NCBI GenBank assembly: GCA_009845425.1
Contig: VXZQ01000014.1
Span: 333,783-397,782 of the forward strand
Reading direction: 5' to 3'
Length of the DNA: 64,000 nucleotides
DNA from: Holophagales bacterium
Lineage (GTDB): Bacteria; Acidobacteriota; Thermoanaerobaculia; Multivoradales; Multivoraceae
The notes beneath the pieces were generated by a model, which was given only the letters and a program-made list of their open reading frames with translations, was not told the origin of the DNA and searched no databases. Numbering within the stretch: position 1 is the stretch's first letter; every line of letters begins with the position of its first letter. Position numbers and translations under genes: made by a program. Positions 43,001 to 50,595 of the stretch are shown one piece after another.

Positions 43001-43202
43001 CCATCTCGGTCGGTGGCCGGTCGCCGGAGCGCACCGCGACCACGATCGTCGGCGAGCGCAGGTCGGGGAGGAGGTCGATCGGCAGTTCGCGCCACGACAT
43101 CCAGCCCACGAGGGCGAACGCCAGGGCGGTGACCGTGACCGCTACCGGCCGACGGGCGGCGAGGCGGGCCGGGCCGGAGCCTTCACCGGGAGCAGCGATC
43201 AC
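40020..43202 (-). CDS. RND efflux permease (AcrB/HAE1-like), RND1 of the hybrid operon
   Basis: A 1060-residue RND pump of normal length. TM1 is AVTVTALAFALVGWMSWREL, followed by PIDLLPDLRSPTIVV. TM4 has GLALGAGMLVDNAIVVVESI (Asp416-Asn417) and TM10 has GVAVNDAVLLI (Asn957-Asp958), so the AcrB Asp-Asp/Lys relay is replaced by Asp-Asn in TM4 and an added Asp in TM10. The two porter loops are about 40-340 and 575-880. A GTG start is preceded by aggaggt. It follows the fusion-protein gene for a lipoprotein adaptor by 27 bp and precedes the RND-ABC fusion by 13 bp. The two RND proteins probably form a heteromeric pump, an inference from the arrangement of MdtBC-like systems. Confidence 0.93.
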   Translation of the reverse strand: MIAAPGEGSGPARLAARRPVAVTVTALAFALVGWMSWRELPIDLLPDLRSPTIVVAVRSGDRPPTEMERLYGEQVEQRLFTVRGIREVQQVARTGRLIATVRFDWEADMDLALIEVQKAINPVAADPEVDEVLVRQLDPRQSPVMTLGLASEPGGPDLAELRRLARRQVAPAMEQLADVAEVRVLGGRELEVRVRVDRYRLQAFGVTLSQLEQRLVAENVDIDAGTLEDRGQVFLVRGISRFRNPRDVERVVIRYRTQAGTGGEQVRQPIRVSDVAEVEVVHGEIDHLVRVNGQEGVGLQVFKEAGANTVEVSRTVRAALENLELDLPRVQVSMVNDDAALVEDAMADLQSAALVGIALAVVVLALFLRSLGPTVVVASAVPVSLFVALFAMRLWDHSLNIITLAGLALGAGMLVDNAIVVVESIHRRHRPGASAADSAARGTGEVAGAIAASTLTTCVVFLPVLFVQGLAARLIEGIAFTVTASLVASLAVAMMLIPALSRWFLPRAKPAAGVAEAAPAADATLATDPDDGEARPLGWAFGALERFVLFLLRLRWLVVAAAVLAAAAAVNVLVGLGSELLPPADPRQFSVRMVGPPGQRVEATAAAVSTLEEAVRQAAGEHLEAVQAEVGRLPEDDRLVTTELTEENTARLLVRLSAEGPTGSQLVGALSPNFTDLPDTQIEWEVGTSALAEALGSSGPPIVVEIAGQSLVDLRAAATSLRDALATRGELWNVRSSFEGGPPELRIELDRAMADGLGVDLETIARVLQSALDGRRVTLLSVGDEERHVVLSLPQPRPEELAGLRFTSSAGADLVLGQVARFVPTEGAREVFRRDQRRVAQVTARIAEGSDYPRAIAAASDAISATELPPGLIVRLAGEEEERLRATSELRLAGILAIVLVLMVLAGTFESLLQPLTVLFSIPLALLGVACTLGPMGRPVGVMALLGLIVLAGVAVNDAVLLIATARRLMAAGIERRAALARAAAIRLRPILMTTLTTVLVLLPLAVGAGEAAELRSPMAYTIIGGIVTSTVGSLLVLPCLYLILDSLRLTRRRRPTADA

Positions 43203-43229
43203 GGTTGCCCGACCTCCTGGTGGTCGGCG

Positions 43230-44303
43230 CTAGCCGGACACCCGAACGCGCGTGCCGTCGGTCAGGGTCTCGAGTCCGCGCACGACGATCCGCTCGCCGA
43301 TCTCCAGCCCCTGGCGGACTTCCGCGATCTCGTCGTCGCCGAGACCGAGCAGCACCTCGCGCCGCACCGCGCGTTGGCCGTCGAGCACGAACACGACCCG
43401 TCGGCCGCCGCGCTCGGTGACCGCTTCGCGGGGGATGACGGGCACGGCGTTCCGCTGTTCGACGACTAGGGTCACCTCGACGAACATGCCGGGCCGCAGC
43501 AGACCGCCGGGGTTGTTGATCGCCACTTCGGCGCGGAAGGTATGAGTCGTCGGATCGACCTCGGGCGAGAGACGGACGACCGCGCCTTCGAAGGCGATGT
43601 CTTCCCAGGCGAAGTGGCGAAGCCGCCCTTTCTGACCCGGGTGGACGCGCGCCAGCTCGGGGCCCACCAGGTCGATGTCGGCGACCAGGGAGTCGACGGG
43701 AGCGATCCGCGCGACCTGGAAGCCCTGGTACACGAGCTGGCCGTCCGCGATCGGCATCCCGCTCGTGTCGCGGGCCAGTTCCATCAACACGCCGCCAATG
43801 GGCGTGAGCATTCTGGCGCGATCTTCCGTCAGCAGGCTCTGCTCCCAGGTTGCCTTGGCGTCTTCGAGGGCGGTCTCGGCCCGTCGCAGTTCCTCCGCGG
43901 CGATCAACTCCTGCTCGAAGAGCCGGGCGCGGGCGTCCCGCTCGGCGAGAGCGCCCTGGTAGGCCTGGTGCGTCGCCTCGACCCGGGCCGCGAGTCGTGC
44001 ATCCTCGCCCGTGACTTCCGCGATCATTTGGTCGGGGACCACGCGATCGCCCTCGGCGAGCCGGCTGCCGTCCTCGTTCCGCCCGATCTGGAGCCGACCG
44101 GGTGTCTCGACCTGGAGCACGATGCTCTCCGCGGCGCGCAGGGTGCCGGTGGCGACGATCAGGTCTTCGACGTTGCCGGTTCGGACTTCGGAGGCGCTCA
44201 CCGGCACCAGGAAGTCGACGGTGTCCGTGGTGCCTGCCGCGTCGCAACCCAGAGCCAGGAGGCAAGAGGCGGCCGCGGCGCCCAGCCATTGCCGCGCGCT
44301 CAC
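43230..44303 (-). CDS. RND membrane-fusion (periplasmic adaptor) lipoprotein
   Basis: A 357-residue HlyD/AcrA-type adaptor. The signal ends in lipobox LALGC (Cys20). The lipoyl half-motif is LQVETPGRLQIG with GDRVVPDQMIAEV. A helical hairpin follows (AYQGALAERDARARLFEQELIAAEELRRAETALEDAKATWEQ is its core), then beta-barrel and membrane-proximal parts (VHPGQKGRLRHFAWED, VIPREAVTERGGRRVVFVLDG). The hairpin is short, so the adaptor may reach only part way across the periplasm. A GTG start overlaps the stop of the ABC permease-M1 gene (GTGA). Confidence 0.92.
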   Translation of the reverse strand: MSARQWLGAAAASCLLALGCDAAGTTDTVDFLVPVSASEVRTGNVEDLIVATGTLRAAESIVLQVETPGRLQIGRNEDGSRLAEGDRVVPDQMIAEVTGEDARLAARVEATHQAYQGALAERDARARLFEQELIAAEELRRAETALEDAKATWEQSLLTEDRARMLTPIGGVLMELARDTSGMPIADGQLVYQGFQVARIAPVDSLVADIDLVGPELARVHPGQKGRLRHFAWEDIAFEGAVVRLSPEVDPTTHTFRAEVAINNPGGLLRPGMFVEVTLVVEQRNAVPVIPREAVTERGGRRVVFVLDGQRAVRREVLLGLGDDEIAEVRQGLEIGERIVVRGLETLTDGTRVRVSG

Positions 44304-47300
44304 GGCGTCCCACCCCCGCCGGTCGCGTCGGCGCCGGCGCCGTTGTCCAGGCGCACGAAGCGCACGGCGTCGGCGGCCACGACGTTGCCGGTCGTGTCGT
44401 TGCTCAGTTCGAGTTCCACCGTTCCCGGGGCCAGATCGAAGTCGCCCAGCACGGCCCAGCCGATGCCCGCTCCCTGGGCGTCGAAGTCGATGGGACGCGA
44501 GCTGCCGGCGTTGTGCAGTTCAAGATCGTAGCTGCCCAGGTTCAGGCCGAAGCTCACGTTGACCTGGGCGCCTCGGGCGTCGTCGCGGGGTGGACCGTCG
44601 CCGCCGCCGATCCGCACCTCGCGGCGGATCTCGCCGCCGCCCGGCACAGGCGAAAGCGAGGGCACATGCAGCTCCACTCGCCAGCGGCCGGCTTCGGGCA
44701 GTTCCGTTGTGTAGGTGACGCGGCGGCTTCCGTCGCCCTTCGCGATGAGCGCGGTGGTCCGCCGGTAGCGTCCCCAACTCGAAGGCTGTTCGTAGCGGGA
44801 CCAGTCGGCCGGAGTGCCGCTGAAGATCGAGTAGACGGGCAGACCCTGGTCGGTTTCGAGCGCGGGTGCGAAGATGCCGGCGAGACCGCCCTGGAGCCGC
44901 ATGCCGTCCGCCTCGGCTTCGTCCGTTTCGACCGAGAAGCCGGGATCCAGGTCATCGACCACGATCGTGCCGGCGCCGCCGTCGAGGAACGCCGGCGTCC
45001 AGTCGGCCGGCCGGACGCCACGAAGCGGCTCCCTGTCCGAGATCGTCTCGTCGTCGAGCCGCGGCAACTCGATGGCGAACTCGCGCCGGTTCAGGGACAG
45101 GTACGGGGATGCGAGCATCGTCCCCGGCGGCCGGGACGTGACGAGTCCGAACTCGACCGTCGTGTGCCCGGGGATGAGGACCGGCTCACTGGAATCCCAG
45201 CGCGCGCCACCGGGGGCGCGCACGGCGTAGCGGAGCCGGAACAGGCCGGGCGCCGCCTCGCCGTTGCGGACGAACAGCCGGGTCTGGTACTGCGGCCCAC
45301 CCTGGTCGTCGTCCGGCAGGCGCTCCAGTTGCGCCGGGGAAACCAGGAAACCCGGCAGGTCCGTCTGGTGCAGGAAGTCGCCGACGAGACCCGCCAGATC
45401 GACGCCCGCCTCCTCGGCTGCGCTGTGCAGATCGGCGGCGGTGAAGGTCGAACCGCGGTGATCGCGCAGCAGGTTGGCGATCATGGCTGCGGTGCGCTCC
45501 CGCCCGGCGCCGTCGAGTACCGCCGTGGCAAGGGCGGCAGTCTTGAGATAGAGCGCGTTCACGGCTTGCTTCGGGTTTTCCTCGACGTCCAGGTCGGTAA
45601 GGGAGCTGCTCAGCACAGCGTCCCAGACGCCGGGCCGGTCCGTGAGGGCCTTGACGATGCCGCTGGCGGCCGAGCCGCCGCCGGCTGCGAACTGGCCCGT
45701 GAAGCCCCCCTGCATCACGTTCGCCATCGTCCAGCCGAACTCGCGGTCGAACAGGTGAGCGGAGAAGTAGGACTCGCCCCCGTTCACCAACTGGTTCACG
45801 AGGTTGTGGCAGAGCGCTTCCAGCGCCAGGGCCTCGGGCCCTCGGGCGCCTGTCTGGTACAGGAAGACGTTGCGGATGCTCCCGGCCTCCAGATTGCCGC
45901 CGGAGTAGTCGAGGCGGAAGAACTGCTGCAGTCCGTTCGCCTTCGCCCTGGGCAACCCGCCCTCCTCGTCCTCGAACCGCTCCGGATTCCGGAACCGGAA
46001 CTCGAAGCGGGCGGTAGGCAGGCTGCTCTCGCTGACCAGCATCATGCCAGGCGGCGCTCGCTCGGTGTCCATGCGCCATCCGCCGCCATAGGAACGGAGA
46101 GTCCAGGGCACCTCGACGAGGCTGAACTGCCTGTAGGGGTAGGGCATTCCCAGTTCGCGGGCGGTGGCGAAGCGGTCGGCGGCGATCTTCTCGATTTCGG
46201 CCTGGGCGTCGGCGAAGAAGTCCAGGTTGCGCAGGTGGTTCGGGTGGAACAGGACCTCGACTTCGACTCCTTCGACGTGTGTCGTCCGGCGGTCGAATCT
46301 GCCGGCGACCAGCATGACCTCTGGCACCGGGCCGGTGGGCGCGAATCGCTGACCTTCCCCGGTGGATTCGGCCATGCCTGGCCCCGCGACCGTCCAGCCG
46401 GAGGGGGCTGTGACGTCGAGGTCCAGCTCGAAGAAATCCCGCGAACGCTGGCGCACGTCATCGGCGCCTACGGACGCGCCCGGACGGGGAAGCCACGCGA
46501 GAGACGCGGGGAGTGCGACGTGGTTGCGTTCGACGGAGCCGTTCAGGTTGCCGAGCATGACGATCTGCGCGTCCTGCCACTCGCCGGTGTTGTAGTCGAT
46601 CGCCGAGTCCAGATAGGCGAAGCGGAGGTCGGGCCGCCCGCGGGCGCGCACCCGGACCCCGGTGACCTGGTCTGCCGCTGGCGTCGAGCCGAGGTGGACG
46701 TCGAGCAGGCCGTTGTCATGGCTGAAGTCGAGCGCGTCACCGCCAGCGTTCCAGACTCCCTCCACCCGGAGGCCTGGATTCAGGCTGAACGTGACTCCGG
46801 AACCGGTAGCGGGCAGGAAGTGGACTTCGAGGTCGAGGGCAAGCCGTCCGCCGCGTTCGATGTCGATCGAGCCGCGGATCGTCTGAAGGTCAACGACCGC
46901 TGCGTCCCGGCGTTCCTCGTGTGCGGCGCGCCAGGCGTCCCTTTCGGCGATCTGGTTGCCGCTCCAGGTAATCGCCGAGAAGATGAGGACGGCACCGGCT
47001 GCGAGACCCGCACCGCCGGCGATCCCCCACAGGCGGCGCTTCGCGTCGTCGAGACGGGGATGGACGGCGACCGCGGTGGCCAGCAGGCCCACGGCGAGCA
47101 GGGCGAAGCTGCCCCGGTTCACGAAGTTGACGCCGGTCCAGATCTGGGGCGCGACCTCCGAGATGTTGCTGATGAAGCCGCCGTTCAGGGCAAGCGGCGG
47201 CAGGAGGTAGACCGGGACCCGGAACGTCAGGTACGTGCTGCCAGCGGCGAGCACGATGCCGGCCAGGGCAGCGACCAGCCGGTTGTTGCTGACCAGGGAA

Positions 47301-47833
47301 ACCACTTGCACGAAGGCGACGTAGAGGGCCAGCGCCGGCAGTGCCTCGAGCAGGAGGTAGGCCCAGACCGAACTCCAGAGGGCAGGTTCGCCGACGTACC
47401 AGCCGAAGGCGGATCCCGCATGGCCGACGGTCTGGATGAGGATCATCGCGGCAAACGCCACGCCCCAGACCATGAGCACGGTGCCCAGGAAGCGGCCGAG
47501 CACGAGTTCGACGTTCGAGTAGGGCCGGGTGTCGAGCACCTCGATCACGCGGTCACGACGGTCGCGGGCGCGCAGGTCGAAGGCGAGGAAGACGACGCCG
47601 AGACCCAGAATCGTGGTCTGGAACTGGGCGGTCTGACTGAGCAGGAATTTGGGGCTGATCGAACCGATCGTTGCCGAGAAGGACGAGAAGAGTCCGTGGA
47701 TCACCCAGTAGTAGCCGTAACTCACCAGGCAGGTGAGAATCGCGAGGCCCGAGAACAGCCAGAAGCGGAACAGGCGGCGAGTGGTCCGCATCTCGGTTCG
47801 GGCGAGCGACCAGACGTGGGCAAACGAGATCAC
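44300..47833 (-). CDS. ABC-2-type permease fused to a degenerate M1-peptidase-like domain and a golvesin-like domain
   Basis: An 1177-residue protein in three parts. Residues 1-300: about seven membrane helices of an ABC-2-type permease (starting ISFAHVWSLARTEMRTTRRLF, coupling region LDTRPYSNVELVLGRFLGT). Residues about 310-870: a gluzincin/M1-like domain. The place of HExxH reads H676-N-L-V-N680 (ALCHNLVNQLVNG), so catalytic Glu and second His are lost, and the GAMEN site reads WRMDTER; it cannot be a normal zinc peptidase. Residues about 950-1170: a golvesin C-terminal-like beta domain (TIVVDDLDPGFSVE, then GWAVLGDFDLAPG, AADAVRFVRLDNG). The GTG start overlaps the ATPase stop. Active ABC permease/M1 fusions are known; this triple form with a dead site is unusual. 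Confidence 0.85.
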   Translation of the reverse strand: MISFAHVWSLARTEMRTTRRLFRFWLFSGLAILTCLVSYGYYWVIHGLFSSFSATIGSISPKFLLSQTAQFQTTILGLGVVFLAFDLRARDRRDRVIEVLDTRPYSNVELVLGRFLGTVLMVWGVAFAAMILIQTVGHAGSAFGWYVGEPALWSSVWAYLLLEALPALALYVAFVQVVSLVSNNRLVAALAGIVLAAGSTYLTFRVPVYLLPPLALNGGFISNISEVAPQIWTGVNFVNRGSFALLAVGLLATAVAVHPRLDDAKRRLWGIAGGAGLAAGAVLIFSAITWSGNQIAERDAWRAAHEERRDAAVVDLQTIRGSIDIERGGRLALDLEVHFLPATGSGVTFSLNPGLRVEGVWNAGGDALDFSHDNGLLDVHLGSTPAADQVTGVRVRARGRPDLRFAYLDSAIDYNTGEWQDAQIVMLGNLNGSVERNHVALPASLAWLPRPGASVGADDVRQRSRDFFELDLDVTAPSGWTVAGPGMAESTGEGQRFAPTGPVPEVMLVAGRFDRRTTHVEGVEVEVLFHPNHLRNLDFFADAQAEIEKIAADRFATARELGMPYPYRQFSLVEVPWTLRSYGGGWRMDTERAPPGMMLVSESSLPTARFEFRFRNPERFEDEEGGLPRAKANGLQQFFRLDYSGGNLEAGSIRNVFLYQTGARGPEALALEALCHNLVNQLVNGGESYFSAHLFDREFGWTMANVMQGGFTGQFAAGGGSAASGIVKALTDRPGVWDAVLSSSLTDLDVEENPKQAVNALYLKTAALATAVLDGAGRERTAAMIANLLRDHRGSTFTAADLHSAAEEAGVDLAGLVGDFLHQTDLPGFLVSPAQLERLPDDDQGGPQYQTRLFVRNGEAAPGLFRLRYAVRAPGGARWDSSEPVLIPGHTTVEFGLVTSRPPGTMLASPYLSLNRREFAIELPRLDDETISDREPLRGVRPADWTPAFLDGGAGTIVVDDLDPGFSVETDEAEADGMRLQGGLAGIFAPALETDQGLPVYSIFSGTPADWSRYEQPSSWGRYRRTTALIAKGDGSRRVTYTTELPEAGRWRVELHVPSLSPVPGGGEIRREVRIGGGDGPPRDDARGAQVNVSFGLNLGSYDLELHNAGSSRPIDFDAQGAGIGWAVLGDFDLAPGTVELELSNDTTGNVVAADAVRFVRLDNGAGADATGGGGTP

Positions 47834-48816
47834 GGATGCGCCTCCTTCCCGGCGCCGTCGTCGACAGGTGGCGGCTCGGCGAACTCGAGTTCGTCGTGCT
47901 CGCCGAAGTGCTCGTCGCTGACCAGCGCCTCCGCGCGGCCGCGGGCGACCATGAAGGCGAGATAGCCCTCCTCGAGAGTGGGCGAGGCCGCGATCCGGGC
48001 GTCTCCCGGGACGCCGCCCGGCGCGGCGACCGCGCGGTAGGTCGCCTCGTTCTGGCTGGCGGTGCGCGAGACGATCTCGAAGTCGCCTTCGGGCTGCGGC
48101 GCGGACATCGGCAGCGTGAGCTCGAAGACCTGGCCCGCGGCCCGTTCGAGCAACTGCGTCGGCGAGCCCCGGAAGACGACTCGCCCGGCGTCGAGCAGGG
48201 CCAGGTCGTTGCAACCGGTGCCGAGGTCGGCCACGATGTGGGTGGAGAGGATGATCGTCCGTTCCCGCCCCAGGGTGGCCATCAGCTGGCGGAACCGGAT
48301 GCGCTCTTCAGGGTCCAGGCCGACGGTCGGTTCGTCGACCACGAGCAGGCGGGGTTGGTGGATCAGGGCCTGCGCGATGCCGAGACGGCGGGTCATGCCG
48401 CCCGAGAGCTTCTTCACCTTGCGATGGGCGACATCGCCCAGCCCCACGTTGTCGAGGACCGCGTCGACGCGTTCGCGCCGTGCGGCGCGGTCATCGAGGC
48501 CTGAGAGATCGGCCAGAGTGTCGAGGACCTCCTCGACGCGGTGCAAGCGCCAGGCGCCGAACTCCTGCGGCAGGTAGCCCAGGTGGGCGCGGACGGCACG
48601 GCGCTCCTTGACCGCGTCGTGGCCGAAGACGGTCACCGTGCCGGCGGACGGCTTGAGCAGGGTGCAGACGATCCGCATCAGCGTGCTCTTGCCCGCCCCG
48701 TTCGGTCCGAGCAGACCGAACAGTCCCGCCCCGATCGACAGGTCGACCCCGTCGAGGGCGACCGTGCCGCCCTTGTAGACATGCCGAAGACCCTGCACGT
48801 CGACGGTCGTGCTCAC
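47830..48816 (-). CDS. ABC transporter ATPase, first gene of the hybrid operon
   Basis: A 328-residue ATPase of the drug/antibiotic exporter (DRA/ABC-2) type: LRHVYKGGTVALDGV with A-loop Tyr14, Walker A GPNGAGKST at 37-45, Q-loop LPQE near 82-85, signature LSGGM at 137-141, Walker B VVDEP with Asp161-Glu162, His193. About 100 extra residues follow, ending in ASPTLEEGYLAFMVARG and an acidic tail. The same PTLE(D/E)GYL element ends the ATPase part of the RND-ABC fusion, so the two are paralogues. A strong gaggaggag site lies before the GTG start. It serves the fused permease encoded by the overlapping next gene. Confidence 0.93.
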   Translation of the reverse strand: MSTTVDVQGLRHVYKGGTVALDGVDLSIGAGLFGLLGPNGAGKSTLMRIVCTLLKPSAGTVTVFGHDAVKERRAVRAHLGYLPQEFGAWRLHRVEEVLDTLADLSGLDDRAARRERVDAVLDNVGLGDVAHRKVKKLSGGMTRRLGIAQALIHQPRLLVVDEPTVGLDPEERIRFRQLMATLGRERTIILSTHIVADLGTGCNDLALLDAGRVVFRGSPTQLLERAAGQVFELTLPMSAPQPEGDFEIVSRTASQNEATYRAVAAPGGVPGDARIAASPTLEEGYLAFMVARGRAEALVSDEHFGEHDELEFAEPPPVDDGAGKEAHP

Positions 48817-49032
48817 GATAGCTCTCCTCCTCGGTGTCTATACGGTCGTCGGCGGGGCTTGGTTTACTCGTGCGTGTCGGTTGTGTGGCAGGGCTTACGG
48901 TAACGCCTTTTGGTTCTGTGAAACCGGATCGGGTTCGCCCGCGTAAACTGAGTAGTCGTATAGTATGTCGCGCAAGGCGGGAGCACCGCGCCCGTCAGTA
49001 CCGCTGGACACCAGACCTCACGGAGACCTCGA
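48817..49032. promoter_or_regulatory. Divergent promoter region of the hybrid transporter operon and the cytochrome-monooxygenase gene
   Basis: This 216-bp gap is noticeably more AT-rich than its surroundings and lies between two divergently read units. TATAGT at 48959-48964 is a fair -10 for the rightward gene, and on the minus strand TATAGA (48842-48837) is a fair -10 for the transporter operon. No convincing -35 hexamer was found for either, and no clear operator palindrome. The assignment is by position and composition. Confidence 0.4.
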
Positions 49033-50547
49033 ATGAACCGTCCCCAGCTCTCGTCCGTGACCCGGCTGCTCGCCCTCGGCGCCCTTGCTTCGCTGGCCCT
49101 TGCCGGCGCTGCCACGGCGGCCGCGGTCGACCCCGAGCCGATCACCTTCTACGCCGACGTGGCGCCCGTGCTTCAGCAGGAGTGCCAGGTCTGCCACCGC
49201 CCGAATGGCGCCAACCTTGGCGGCATGGTGGCACCGATGGCCCTCACGACATATGAAGAAACCCGTCCCTGGGCCCGGTCCATCGCGCGCCAGGTCGCTT
49301 CGCGGGCCATGCCTCCGTGGGATGCGGCCCCCGAACACAACGGCGTCTTCGCGAACGAGCGCACGCTGACCCAGGAACAGATCGACGTGCTGGTGAAGTG
49401 GGCCGAGTCCGGCGCTCCGGCCGGCAATCCGGCGGATGCCCCGGAACCGGTGGAGTGGCCGAGCAGCGACGGATGGCTGATCGGCGAGCCCGACCTGGTC
49501 CTCCAGTTCGATGAGCCCTACTTCGTCGAGGACGACGTCGAGGATCTCTACATCTACTTCCAGACGACGGTCACCGAGGAGATGATCCCCGAGGATCGTT
49601 ACGTCAAGGCGATCGAGTTCCGGCCTGGCAGCCCGGCGGTTCACCACATCATCGTTCCCGGCCTGGGCGGCATCGCCCCGGGGAACGATCCGGTGATCCA
49701 CGAGGACGGCATGGCCGATGTGCTGAAGGCGGGTCGGAACCTGAGTTGGCAGATGCACTACCACAAGGAGCCGGGCCCTGGCACCGGCTCCTGGGACCAG
49801 TCCTCGGTCGCGCTCAAGTTCTACGACAAGGACGAGGAAGTGAAGTACGAGGTCTTCAACGCGGACATGGGCAAGTACGACTTCGCCGTTCCGCCCGGCG
49901 ACTCGGACTACACGATCCAGACCGAGTGGACGTTCCCCTCGGACTCGGAGATCGTCGGCTACCTGCCGCACATGCACCTGCGCGGCAAGGCGGCGAAGTA
50001 CGAGGCCTACTACCCGGACGGCAGCCACGAGGTTCTGCTCGACGTGCCGAACTACGACTTCAACTGGCAGACCACCTACAAGTACAAGGACCGCAAGAAG
50101 GTGCCTGCCGGCACCCGCGTGCTTCTGACCACGGTGTTCGACAACTCCGAGGACAACCCGGCGAACCCGGACCCGACCGCGACCGTGCGTTGGGGCGAGC
50201 CGACGACGGACGAGATGAGCTTCGGCTTCATGTCCTACATCAACGAGGAGAACAGGGGCCGCGGCGCCTTCCAGGGTGGCGGCCAGGGTATCGACGTGAC
50301 CGCGATCGTCGCCTTCTCCGACGAGAGCCGCGACGGCAAGATGCAGCTCGAAGAGGCTCCCGGCGGGATCAAGCAGTACTTCGAGATGATGGACCAGAAC
50401 AAGGACGGCGGCGTCGACATGGAGGAGGCGAAGGCCGCCAACGCCTTCCTCGAGCAGATGGCCGAGCAGCGGGAGAAGGCCGAAGCGGCGGCTGCGGGAG
50501 CCGCCGGCGGTTCCGCGTCTGAAAGGCTGGGTGCGCGGGTCCTCTGA
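49033..50547 (+). CDS. Secreted cytochrome c / copper type II monooxygenase-like / EF-hand protein
   Basis: A 504-residue protein with a signal peptide (LLALGALASLALAGAATAA). A single heme c site is at C51-x2-C54-H55 (CQVCH), with the distal Met of SRAMPPW. The middle resembles ascorbate-dependent copper monooxygenases (PHM/DBH fold), with His204-His205 (AVHHIIVPG), His242-x-His244 (MHYHKEPG), His313-Met-His315 (PHMHLRGK) and Met400 (FGFMSY). Two EF-hand-like loops follow at 430-441 and 454-465 (DESRDGKMQLEE, DQNKDGGVDMEE). The likely role is a periplasmic hydroxylase or copper electron-transfer protein fed by its own heme. The substrate is unknown. Confidence 0.82.
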   Translation: MNRPQLSSVTRLLALGALASLALAGAATAAAVDPEPITFYADVAPVLQQECQVCHRPNGANLGGMVAPMALTTYEETRPWARSIARQVASRAMPPWDAAPEHNGVFANERTLTQEQIDVLVKWAESGAPAGNPADAPEPVEWPSSDGWLIGEPDLVLQFDEPYFVEDDVEDLYIYFQTTVTEEMIPEDRYVKAIEFRPGSPAVHHIIVPGLGGIAPGNDPVIHEDGMADVLKAGRNLSWQMHYHKEPGPGTGSWDQSSVALKFYDKDEEVKYEVFNADMGKYDFAVPPGDSDYTIQTEWTFPSDSEIVGYLPHMHLRGKAAKYEAYYPDGSHEVLLDVPNYDFNWQTTYKYKDRKKVPAGTRVLLTTVFDNSEDNPANPDPTATVRWGEPTTDEMSFGFMSYINEENRGRGAFQGGGQGIDVTAIVAFSDESRDGKMQLEEAPGGIKQYFEMMDQNKDGGVDMEEAKAANAFLEQMAEQREKAEAAAAGAAGGSASERLGARVL

Positions 50548-50552
50548 CCCGC
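50535..50552. repeat. 7-bp stem hairpin overlapping a stop codon (GCGGGTC-CTCT-GACCCGC)
   Basis: A perfect inverted repeat whose right half begins inside the TGA of the cytochrome-monooxygenase gene. No T-run follows. Stem and loop closely match the hairpin at 20255-20276 (GCGGGTC-TTCT-GACCCGC core), and the next bases, aaagcggcgag, resemble aacagcggcgag there. It may act as a 3' stabiliser or factor-dependent terminator. Confidence 0.5.
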
Positions 50553-50595
50553 ATCAGGCGCGATGCCGCAAAGCGGCGAGCCCGAGCCGGCTCCC

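Noticed and set aside
41337-43469. 710-codon plus-strand frame opposite RND1
   Set aside because: Antisense shadow; composition and lack of domains show it is not a gene.
44300-47833. Active M1 aminopeptidase
   Set aside because: The HExxH position reads HNLVN, so the catalytic Glu and a zinc His are missing, and no other HExxH exists in the protein.
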